From positions 1 through 5,675 of the forward strand of contig VSNQ01000196.1 in the NCBI GenBank assembly GCA_009774395.1: a stretch of 5,675 nt of DNA, written 5' to 3'. Positions 1 to 4,883 of the stretch are shown here, piece by piece (position 1 is the stretch's first letter; every line of letters starts with the position of its first letter). The notes below the pieces were generated by a model. That model had not been told where the DNA came from. It ran no database searches and saw only the letters and a list, made by a program, of their open reading frames with translations. The stretch is from Lachnospiraceae bacterium (lineage in GTDB: Bacteria; Bacillota; Clostridia; Lachnospirales; Lachnospiraceae). A program made the position numbers and the translations under genes.

Positions 1-680
1 TCTGCCGAAGCAAAATCTCTGATATTAGGTGATTTTCCGCTTATTCCCTTTTCGTTTCTCCATTGTGCCGCCGTCTTACCAAACAAAGCCATATTAAGAA
101 TATCTGCTTCGGATGCGTATGTATATGCCATTTCCTGCGGGGATAATGTTGGTGTTATCAGAAATTCCTTTACCGCATCTGTATGAATACGATAATTTAT
201 TTTTGAAAGTTCCCTCTTAGCATCCCAACCAATCGCTAATCGGTTTGCTTCATCTTTCTTTAACCGCTGATAGTCCTTAATAATATAGAGCTTAAATTCT
301 GCGGAAATCCACGACGCAAACTCAAAGGCTATATCTGTATGGGCATATGTACCTCCATATCGTCCTGATTTTGATATAATACCGATTGCGTCTGTTGCTC
401 TTATCCACTGTTGCGGTGTCAATGTAAATGCATTATCTCCCGATTCCGCTTTAAACCTATCGAATTCGATAGGTTTAAAATTGGGATTATGAATCTGTTC
501 CCACAAACCCAGAAATGAGATTGTGGAATGATTACGCATCCAGTTCGCAACCACGATAAAAGCATTGTCTGGATTTTTATATTTGGCAATATCCGTTAAA
601 GAAATATAAGCTTCTTCATTTACGACATCACCCATTACTCTGATTTCTGTTCCATTGGCATCTATTTTCATATTTTTCAT
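1..680 (-). CDS. KilA-N domain protein, 3' end cut by window
   Basis: The minus-strand frame is open for 226 residues from an ATG at 680 and leaves the window at base 1 without a stop, so the C-terminus is missing. The order of motifs matches bacterial KilA-N proteins: an N-terminal segment with EEAYISLTDIAKYKNPDNAF (residues 22-41), then NPNFKPIEFDRF (65-76), TPQQWI (88-93), and the characteristic KSGRYGGTYAHTDIAFEFAS core (104-123), followed by a basic helical stretch. In this family KilA-N is a predicted nucleic-acid-binding fold found in phage, plasmid and chromosomal proteins; the target here is unknown. A GGAG lies only 3 nt before the first ATG; a second in-frame ATG at 671 has 12 nt spacing, so either could be used. 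It is the last visible gene of the cargo row, 28 nt after the 58-residue gene. Codons 68-77 form a perfect palindrome. Family assignment is firm; the role (regulator, phage-response or element-maintenance) is inference. Confidence 0.86.
   Translation of the reverse strand, partial: MKNMKIDANGTEIRVMGDVVNEEAYISLTDIAKYKNPDNAFIVVANWMRNHSTISFLGLWEQIHNPNFKPIEFDRFKAESGDNAFTLTPQQWIRATDAIGIISKSGRYGGTYAHTDIAFEFASWISAEFKLYIIKDYQRLKKDEANRLAIGWDAKRELSKINYRIHTDAVKEFLITPTLSPQEMAYTYASEADILNMALFGKTAAQWRNEKGISGKSPNIRDFASA
450..479. repeat. Perfect 30-bp palindrome inside the KilA-N gene
   Basis: The half-site TTTAAACCTATCGAA is followed directly by its exact reverse complement, with no spacer and no mismatch; the centre is an EcoRI-type GAATTC. 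It sits exactly on codon boundaries (codons 68-77 of the KilA-N gene), so both strands read in this phase encode the same decapeptide FKPIEFDRFK. Flanking bases (449 c, 480 a) stop the symmetry. Part of the symmetry may follow from the conserved protein motif, but third-position bases also match. Whether it binds a protein, perhaps the encoded one, or is chance is unknown. Confidence 0.9.
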
Positions 681-708
681 TATCTCCAACCACTTCCTTT
701 ATCACAGA

Positions 709-885
709 TTATCCCTTATATGACAGCATATATAACAGACACTCTTGCAGCAATTTTTCTGAATTGTGTTCCAATTCTATTATCGCTTTTATCTCCAATT
801 TAGCCTTATACGGAATATTGTTATTATTCTCAATAATCTTTTTTAAGACTTCCTTTACTGTTTTTTCATCTAAATTACCAGCCAT
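709..885 (-). CDS. Small hypothetical protein, 58 residues
   Basis: A short minus-strand gene runs from an ATG at 885 to TAA at 709-711. It has the best ribosome site of the cargo row: GGAGGG (895-900) with 9 nt spacing, which is the main reason for calling it. It is 23 nt after the third acetyltransferase gene and 28 nt before the KilA-N gene, so it is very likely co-transcribed with both. The product is charged and looks all-helical: a Lys/Glu-rich N-terminal helix (about residues 6-20), an Asn run (NNNN, 20-23), a second helix (about 27-40) and a Leu-rich C-terminal helix (44-56). There is no signal peptide, cysteine pair or membrane segment, and I do not recognise a family. Position directly before the KilA-N gene makes a partner or accessory of that protein a possible but unproven role. 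Confidence 0.65.
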   Translation of the reverse strand: MAGNLDEKTVKEVLKKIIENNNNIPYKAKLEIKAIIELEHNSEKLLQECLLYMLSYKG

Positions 886-908
886 TTACAAATACCCTCC
901 CCATCACA

Positions 909-1379
909 TTACAACCGACAAACCATAATGTATTCTTCTTCATTTTCGTCAATGACTTCAAAACCTACTTTCTGATACATACGAGCCGCATAATTTGCCT
1001 TTTGCACAGAAAGAGAGGTCTGCTTATAGCCTTTATTCTTTAAAAATTCAAGCATATCCCTCATAAGTGCTGTACCAATGCCCATATTTCTGTATTCCTC
1101 ATACAGTGACATAGCAAATGAGGGTGTCTCATCATCAATATGCCCGTAATCATCCATAACACGCACCCATACTGCGCCTACAATCTTTTCTTTTACTTCC
1201 GCAACCAAACACCAATCGTCTGATTTTCCAAAATCAGCAATATATACCTGAAGTTCTGGCTGTTCAATAATAGCTTTTGGCGGCTTTTCCATTCCCACTG
1301 GAATAAAAATCGCTTCATACAGAAACTCAGATAATACGTAATATTCATTTTCTCTGATTTCTCTAATCCGATAATCCAT
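909..1379 (-). CDS. GNAT family N-acetyltransferase (third of three)
   Basis: The predicted product has 156 residues and fits the usual single-domain GNAT length. GNAT enzymes transfer an acetyl group from acetyl-CoA to an amine on a small molecule, peptide or protein; they are cytosolic. The acetyl-CoA pyrophosphate-binding loop (motif A) is visible as YRNMGIGTALM (residues 96-106, with R97-x-x-G100-x-G102). It is preceded by the strand IVGAVWVRVM (66-75) and followed by the typical C-terminal segment with NYAARMYQKVGFEV. The sequence DDYGHIDDE before motif A is acidic. No antibiotic-acetyltransferase subfamily is recognisable, so the substrate is open. ATG at 1379 is preceded by GAGG with 10 nt spacing; the gene begins 20 nt after the membrane-protein stop and ends 23 nt before the 58-residue gene. 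It is not closely similar to the other two GNAT proteins of the row. Confidence 0.92.
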   Translation of the reverse strand: MDYRIREIRENEYYVLSEFLYEAIFIPVGMEKPPKAIIEQPELQVYIADFGKSDDWCLVAEVKEKIVGAVWVRVMDDYGHIDDETPSFAMSLYEEYRNMGIGTALMRDMLEFLKNKGYKQTSLSVQKANYAARMYQKVGFEVIDENEEEYIMVCRL

Positions 1380-1399
1380 ACTTATATAACCTCAAAAAA

Positions 1400-1849
1400 T
1401 CAAACAACAAAATTAGCGATACCATATATTAAATGACAAATTAGAAAAATGGAAATTGGCACAACTGCTATCATATTTTTTCTATCAATAGCAAAAAACA
1501 TAAATGCCAAACACGGGGAAATTATCAACCCCAATATAACACCTGTATTCACAACGCCTACATAATAGCTTACCCAACTTGCAAAATATATTAAGCAACA
1601 AATTATCACAAAAATAATCAAAGGAGTAATATGGAATTTATGGTTCTTTATGTTTACAAAAATACACAAAGCTATAACCATCAAAATCTGACAAACAGAA
1701 GCTATGGTGTCAATCACTTCAGTAACCGATTCCGTCCTTAATACATCATTAGGTGCTGGAGCAGCAAACCAAATAAAGTTAGGTATCATTATAATCAAAA
1801 ACAATAACAGTCCATAAATATTGAAACCAAACTTATATTCTTTTAACAC
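1400..1849 (-). CDS. Five-helix integral membrane protein, unknown function
   Basis: The product has 149 residues from the chosen GTG at 1849. It is almost entirely hydrophobic, with five predicted membrane helices at about residues 9-29, 45-66, 74-94, 99-120 and 126-147, short loops, and a polar segment PAPNDVLRTES (31-41) between helices 1 and 2. There is no cleavable signal peptide, ATPase domain or obvious transport motif. The longest frame begins at GTG 1858, overlapping the previous stop by 4 bp, but that codon overlaps the Shine-Dalgarno sequence AAAGGAG itself. The GTG at 1849 lies 8 nt downstream of that site and gives MLKEYKFGFN, so I prefer it. It lies between two acetyltransferase genes, which suggests co-expression rather than a shared reaction. 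An immunity, efflux or sensor role cannot be told apart. I recognise it only as a conserved-looking hypothetical membrane protein. Confidence 0.85.
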   Translation of the reverse strand: MLKEYKFGFNIYGLLLFLIIMIPNFIWFAAPAPNDVLRTESVTEVIDTIASVCQILMVIALCIFVNIKNHKFHITPLIIFVIICCLIYFASWVSYYVGVVNTGVILGLIISPCLAFMFFAIDRKNMIAVVPISIFLICHLIYGIANFVV

Positions 1850-1854
1850 CAAAT

Positions 1855-2373
1855 TCACTCCTTTATTTCCGCTTTTAACAAAGAGTACATTTCCATATCA
1901 ATCACCCTGCCATTCTTCACAGCATTGCTTCTCAATGTACCCTCATACTGAAACCCTACTTTTTCAAGCACCCTGCAAGACGCTATATTATAAGCAAAGG
2001 GCTCTGCATAAATACGGATAATATCGCTATTAGCAAAAACATATTCGCAAATTTGCTTAACAGCTTCGGTCATAATACCTTTGCCCCAATATTCTTCGGC
2101 AATATAATATCCTAACTCGGCGGTTTGCCTATGAATATTGCCCTGCCGAAAAATGCCAATACTGCCAATCACCATATTATCTACAGTAATAGCAAAAGCA
2201 AAGGTTTCGCTTTCATCTGCGGAAAGCATAGCAGAAATAAACTCTTTTCCATCCTGCTCGGTGTAAGGATAGGGCAAACCATCACGAAGATTATCTTGTA
2301 CTTTTTTATTTGAAAGCGCAACCGCCAAATCTTTTGCGTCTGATAGTTCCCATTTTCTTATTCTGCATTTCAT
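1855..2373 (-). CDS. RimJ/RimL-like GNAT acetyltransferase (second of three)
   Basis: The product has 172 residues with the layout of the RimJ/RimL (Acetyltransf_3) branch of GNAT enzymes: an N-terminal IRKWELSDAKDL segment (residues 5-16), the strand IGSIGIFR (69-76), an AELGYYIAEEYWGKGIMTEAV block (85-105) containing the acetyl-CoA loop W96-G97-K98-G99-I100-M101-T102, and the C-terminal signature ASCRVLEKVGFQYEG (131-145) ending in an RVIDMEMYSLLK strand. Known members acetylate N-termini of ribosomal proteins, while many plasmid or chromosomal relatives act on other amines; the sequence does not say which. ATG at 2373 has a GAGAGGA site about 8 nt upstream. It follows the first GNAT gene by 26 nt and its last codons carry the ribosome site of the membrane-protein gene. 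Family is secure; substrate is unknown. Confidence 0.94.
   Translation of the reverse strand: MKCRIRKWELSDAKDLAVALSNKKVQDNLRDGLPYPYTEQDGKEFISAMLSADESETFAFAITVDNMVIGSIGIFRQGNIHRQTAELGYYIAEEYWGKGIMTEAVKQICEYVFANSDIIRIYAEPFAYNIASCRVLEKVGFQYEGTLRSNAVKNGRVIDMEMYSLLKAEIKE
1858..1864 (-). promoter_or_regulatory. Shine-Dalgarno site inside the upstream GNAT gene
   Basis: AAAGGAG is formed by the last codons of the preceding acetyltransferase gene (AAG GAG, just before its TGA). It abuts the GTG at 1858 but is 8 nt from the GTG at 1849, the normal spacing. This decides the start of the membrane protein and implies that the two genes are translationally coupled. Confidence 0.7.
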
Positions 2374-2399
2374 TTTTCAAGTCCTCTCAATCCACATTT

Positions 2400-2864
2400 T
2401 CAATTATCTTTCAGTTTTTTCTCCATGATTTCATAAACCAACTTCACATCATTTTCCAATTCGCATATCCCATGCCCCACCGTTTTATAGCCTCTATGCT
2501 CATATAAACACGCTGCCGAAAGCGAAGCGTCCAAAATAACCGTATCATATGTTTTGGAAATTTCCTTTTCCAAACAATTCATAATATACGAGCCGCAGCC
2601 TTGATTTTGGTAAGCGGGCAACACATATACTCCTGTAATATGATTATCATCAAAACAACCCGTTCCGACAATCACATCGTTATACACCAACACTCCCATA
2701 TTTCCCGATGCTATTCCGTTTTGAATGTGTTTTTTACTATGATGTCCGCAAAAAAAATCCACTACTTCCTTTGGATAATATTTCGGATATATAGTTTCAA
2801 TAGCCGTATGTAAAACATTTTGAATATCATCCGTCATATCAAAAGTTGCACTTATATATTTCAT
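2400..2864 (-). CDS. GNAT family N-acetyltransferase (first of three)
   Basis: The product has 154 residues, a normal single-domain GNAT length. The acetyl-CoA-binding loop is clear: YVLPAYQNQGCGSYIM (residues 80-95, with Q86-x-x-G89-x-G91). Before it is the strand DVIVGTGCF (63-71) and after it the usual Acetyltransf_1 ending with a strand VILDAS, then AACLYEHRGYKTVGHG, where the tyrosine and glycine positions typical of the family are present. The start is well supported: GGAGG lies 6 nt before the ATG at 2864. It is the promoter-proximal gene of the six-gene cargo row, with about 38 nt of leader behind a near-consensus promoter, so it is probably the best expressed. It differs clearly in sequence from the other two GNAT proteins, so this is not a recent tandem duplication. 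Substrate unknown; a resistance or small-molecule detoxification role is inference only. Confidence 0.93.
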   Translation of the reverse strand: MKYISATFDMTDDIQNVLHTAIETIYPKYYPKEVVDFFCGHHSKKHIQNGIASGNMGVLVYNDVIVGTGCFDDNHITGVYVLPAYQNQGCGSYIMNCLEKEISKTYDTVILDASLSAACLYEHRGYKTVGHGICELENDVKLVYEIMEKKLKDN

Positions 2865-2908
2865 ATCGTTCCTCCGACAAGCTATCTCTCATTCTGACTT
2901 TTTTATCA

Positions 2909-2937
2909 ATTATACACGAAAGCATAGGCTTTTTCAA
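2909..2937 (-). promoter_or_regulatory. Sigma-A-type promoter for the cargo operon
   Basis: On the minus strand TTGAAA (2932-2937) is followed by a 17-bp spacer and a perfect TATAAT (2909-2914). Predicted transcription would start near 2902, leaving about 38 nt of leader with a GGAGG site before the first GNAT gene. A 5-bp inverted repeat (AAAGC, 4 nt, GCTTT; 2919-2932) lies mostly inside the spacer and touches the -35 element; it might be an operator, but it is short. Confidence 0.75.
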
Positions 2938-3006
2938 TTCCCCAAACTACTTTTGTTTAGGCTTCTGCGGCACTCCCATATACCATAGAAGCGCCGCCCC
3001 CACCTC
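2938..3006 (-). other. Gap between tnpV-like gene and cargo promoter; orphan in-frame tail
   Basis: Directly after the TnpV stop codon the same frame stays open for another 19 codons (3006-2950), reading EVGAALLWYMGVPQKPKQK, before a TAG at 2947-2949. A perfect AGGAGG (3003-3008) overlaps the TnpV stop, yet no ATG, GTG or TTG start lies at a good distance from it. GC-rich inverted repeats (2967-2973 with 2991-2997; 2961-2966 with 2987-2992) are mutually exclusive and are not followed by a T run, so I do not call a terminator. This may be a vestigial or very small gene at the junction of backbone and cargo. Confidence 0.4.
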
Positions 3007-3384
3007 CTATAAATAAATTGTCTCACGCTCTACAACTTCCCTCACGCAAGCCTGAATATTATTCATTTTTTGAACCCATAAAATCTGATTTTCTGCCTTT
3101 AACTGCTCCGTCACTTCCTGCCTGTCGGCATATTCCTTTACCAGCCGAGAAAACATATCCTCTGCCTGTTCATCCACACTTGACAAATATTCATTCAACC
3201 TGCCGCTTGTCAGCAGATTGAGATATACAAGCTGCTTATGCTCTTTTAGATACCGCAAATGTCGTTGACCCCATATGCCAATTGGCTTTTCTTCTTCGGG
3301 AGGTAATGCAAGCTCTGGGAGGTAATATTCGCCTTGCCTTGCATACCAAAGACCGTTATTTTCGTCATAAATCCTGTTTTCCAT
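3007..3384 (-). CDS. tnpV: TnpV-like transposon-encoded protein
   Basis: The product has 125 residues and matches the pattern I associate with TnpV of clostridial mobilizable transposons (Tn4451/Tn4453 type). It has an N-terminal IYDENNGLWYARQGEYYLPEL stretch (residues 5-25), a Pro/Glu-rich linker, a GIWGQRHLRYLKEHKQLVY helix (36-54), and a C-terminal helical part ending with QILWVQKMNNIQACVREVV (100-118). The biochemical role of TnpV is not established; it is not a transposase. ATG at 3384 starts 8 nt after the relaxase stop, with an AGGA site about 8 nt upstream overlapping that junction, so the two genes are almost certainly translated from one message. The stop TAG is followed in frame by another open stretch of 19 codons. 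Family call rests on recalled similarity in sequence and context; symbol is therefore tentative. Confidence 0.8.
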   Translation of the reverse strand: MENRIYDENNGLWYARQGEYYLPELALPPEEEKPIGIWGQRHLRYLKEHKQLVYLNLLTSGRLNEYLSSVDEQAEDMFSRLVKEYADRQEVTEQLKAENQILWVQKMNNIQACVREVVERETIYL

Positions 3385-3392
3385 AGTGTTTC

Positions 3393-4550
3393 CTACCTTT
3401 CCTCTTTGCTATTTTTCAAATACTTTCCACGCTGTTTCGACTTCTGCGCCGCTTTTGCCTGCTCCAAAAGGTTGTCCATCTGCTTACTTCCAAATGCCTT
3501 GCGGAGCAGCTTATAATCTTTGTTTTCCGCACGAAGGTTTTCATTTTCCCCTGCCAGTTTCTCATTGGTTCTCCTTAATCCGTCATTCTCACGGTGGAGA
3601 TTGCTGTTTGTAACATTCAGCCGATAATAGCTGTCCCACGCTTCAAAGCACCTTATAAGAGCCGTTTTAACAAGCGATTTCAGCTTTCGCACCAAAGGCT
3701 CTGCCACTTTATTCTTATACGACTTCGCCGACATCAACCCCTGCGGCTCTGGCAACTGATATTCTGGCGAAGTGTCAAGCACCTGCTCAAGCGTCTTTAG
3801 GTTTCCCATGCCTTTGTCATAATTCTCCACCCTATTCGACAATGCTTGAAATTCCTCTTTTTTCTCTGAAATCTGCCCCTCAAGCTGAACGACCTCTTTT
3901 TCCCTCTGCTGCTTTTTATAATCAAGGACAGACAAATGTTTTTCATGCGTGCCTTTATGCTCCCATTCAATGCCATGCCGCCCCATCACAGCGGCAAGAT
4001 TCTCTTTTTCGGACTGTACCCATTGGCTCCACTCTGTATCGCCACGGGAGCCGCCTTTGAATCCCTGCGCCGCCAATGCCTGTTTCAGAGATACCCTCGT
4101 ATCAAGTCCACGCTTGCTGCCTGTTGTAAATGGAACAAAATCAATGTGCAGATGCGGCGTTGCTTCGTCCATATGGATGTGGGCAGAGAACACGTAGAGA
4201 TAAGGATTTCGCTCTTGGAATCCATGATAATATTCATCCAAAATCTGTTTTGCAAGCTGCCCGTTTTCACTTCCTGCACCCATATTTTCCTTATCGCCAA
4301 TCTGCAAAATTAGTTCATGGAACGTCTTTTCCTGCTTTGAATTCCGTATCTTATCGTAATAATCGGAAATGCGGCGGTCTGTCCTTGTCTGTTTATCATT
4401 ATACCGTTGCAACGCTTCATCAAAGAGTTTATGATATACCTTTTTGATATTCTCATTGCAATAGTCTACATTAAAGTGTGAACGCTCCCCATCCACATTT
4501 TCAGCTTTAAATTTTCGGCTGTTATGGTTGACCGAGCCTTTCCCCACCAT
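3393..4550 (-). CDS. MobV-family (Pre/Mob) relaxase
   Basis: The product is a mobilization protein that in this family nicks one strand at oriT and carries the DNA into a recipient through a helper's conjugation pore. From ATG 4550 it has 385 residues. The start GKGSVNHNSRKF (3-14) and ERSHFNVDYCN (22-32) correspond to the N-terminal Mob/Pre motifs. The metal-binding signature HxDExxPHxH is complete at H126-M-D128-E129-A-T-P132-H133-L-H135. Conserved FTTGSKRGLDTRVSLKQAL (141-159) follows. The C-terminal half is a charged coiled coil (about 212-248 and 315-347), then a basic tail. The frame is open upstream to 4607 and reads RRTISAM just before the ATG. Relatives, as I recall them, begin near that point; here the likely start codon is ATA (4569-4571), behind a well-placed AAAGGG, so the true start may be 4571. 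TnpZ of Tn4451 belongs to the same family. The gene lies between a hairpin-rich candidate oriT and tnpV. Confidence 0.94.
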   Translation of the reverse strand: MVGKGSVNHNSRKFKAENVDGERSHFNVDYCNENIKKVYHKLFDEALQRYNDKQTRTDRRISDYYDKIRNSKQEKTFHELILQIGDKENMGAGSENGQLAKQILDEYYHGFQERNPYLYVFSAHIHMDEATPHLHIDFVPFTTGSKRGLDTRVSLKQALAAQGFKGGSRGDTEWSQWVQSEKENLAAVMGRHGIEWEHKGTHEKHLSVLDYKKQQREKEVVQLEGQISEKKEEFQALSNRVENYDKGMGNLKTLEQVLDTSPEYQLPEPQGLMSAKSYKNKVAEPLVRKLKSLVKTALIRCFEAWDSYYRLNVTNSNLHRENDGLRRTNEKLAGENENLRAENKDYKLLRKAFGSKQMDNLLEQAKAAQKSKQRGKYLKNSKEER

Positions 4551-4580
4551 TGCGCTAATCGTCCGTCTTATAAAATCACG

Positions 4581-4587
4581 CCCTTTC
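4581..4587 (-). promoter_or_regulatory. Ribosome binding site suggesting an upstream relaxase start
   Basis: GAAAGGG is 9 nt before the ATA codon at 4569-4571, which is in frame with the relaxase. The annotated ATG at 4550 has only a weak GGA about 11 nt upstream. The site therefore favours initiation at 4571, giving a product 7 residues longer, through a rare ATA start or an ATG lost by one substitution. Confidence 0.5.
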
Positions 4588-4701
4588 TTTTCGGCTGGTA
4601 GGCTTTGTTACTTTCCCGAAAGTAACGCAAAAGCACTTTTGTCAGCTACGCCAACAAAAATGCAACCTGCAAGCAGGTTTTGCGCTCTCCGAGGGGTGAG
4701 C

Positions 4702-4718
4702 GTGTGCCAGTGGCACAC
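4702..4718. repeat. 17-bp near-perfect palindrome GTGTGCCA-G-TGGCACAC
   Basis: Two exact 8-bp arms are separated by one base. It is the most symmetrical and GC-rich short element in the candidate oriT, and would serve as a protein-binding site or a very tight hairpin. Target of the relaxase is an inference from position. Confidence 0.8.
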
Positions 4719-4750
4719 AAGCTGCGAACCGACCGAGTCGGCAGACGAGA

Positions 4751-4779
4751 CAGGGCGGCTTTTTGTAAAAAGCCCCCTG
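4751..4779. repeat. Strong 13-bp-stem hairpin
   Basis: Arms CAGGG plus GGCTTTTT pair with AAAAAGCC plus CCCTG around a 2-nt loop (GT), with a single bulged C at 4756. It is the longest stem in the window. The T stretch is within the stem rather than after it on either strand, so it does not look like a classical intrinsic terminator, although it could slow transcription from rep into mob. Confidence 0.8.
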
Positions 4780-4800
4780 CACCCCGCAAAAACTTTATCC

Positions 4801-4883
4801 GTGACGGTTTGCGTCGATGTGACGGTTATTTCCGTACCGCACCCCACTCCTAAAAATACCGTCACACCGTCACATACCGTCAC
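4801..4883. repeat. Five copies of GTGACGGT / ACCGTCAC (iteron-like)
   Basis: GTGACGGT occurs at 4801-4808 and 4819-4826, and its complement ACCGTCAC at 4858-4865, 4866-4873 and 4876-4883. The first two copies have 18-bp periodicity; copies three and four are directly abutting and the fifth is 2 bp away. The two groups face each other. The last two copies overlap the final codons and stop of the rep-like gene. Such arrays usually bind a replication or regulatory protein; a role as replication origin or rep autoregulatory site is inferred from position next to rep. Confidence 0.7.

Larger units (their letters stand above)
4601..4790. other. Candidate origin of transfer (oriT), hairpin cluster
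   Basis: This non-coding stretch just upstream of the relaxase gene packs several inverted repeats: 4607-4615/4618-4626 (GTTACTTTC, 2-nt loop), 4628-4633/4636-4641 (CAAAAG), 4664-4670/4673-4679 (AACCTGC), 4702-4709/4711-4718 (GTGTGCCA, 1-nt centre), 4729-4733/4737-4741 (CCGAC) and 4751-4779 (see separate entry). Relaxases of the MobV family recognise hairpin-containing oriT sites placed upstream of their own gene, so position and structure fit. The GTGTGCC palindrome is a plausible recognition arm, since the pMV158 oriT also has a TGTG at its nick, but no clear match to the full nick sequence is visible. A 94-codon frame crosses the region (4608-4892) but reads through all hairpins and lacks a ribosome site, so I do not call it a gene. 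Confidence 0.55.

Noticed and set aside
761..777. 6-bp inverted repeat GAATTG/CAATTC
   Set aside because: It is short, lies within the 58-residue coding region, and is of a size expected by chance in AT-rich DNA.
909..2864. GNAT toxin-antitoxin module (TacT type)
   Set aside because: Such toxins are paired with a small ribbon-helix-helix antitoxin gene directly upstream. None precedes any of the three GNAT genes; the 58-residue gene lies after the last one and does not show that fold.
2949..2997. GC-rich inverted repeat after tnpV as an intrinsic terminator
   Set aside because: The stems are alternative to each other, include a G-T pair and long loops, and no T run follows on the minus strand.
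3936..4313. 125-codon plus-strand frame inside the relaxase gene
   Set aside because: It lies wholly antisense to the conserved HxDExxPHxH-containing part of the relaxase and is a shadow frame.
4795..4842. 15-codon minus-strand frame (GTG start) behind an AGGAG
   Set aside because: The ribosome site spacing is only about 4 nt, the frame runs across the GTGACGGT repeats, and nothing else supports translation.
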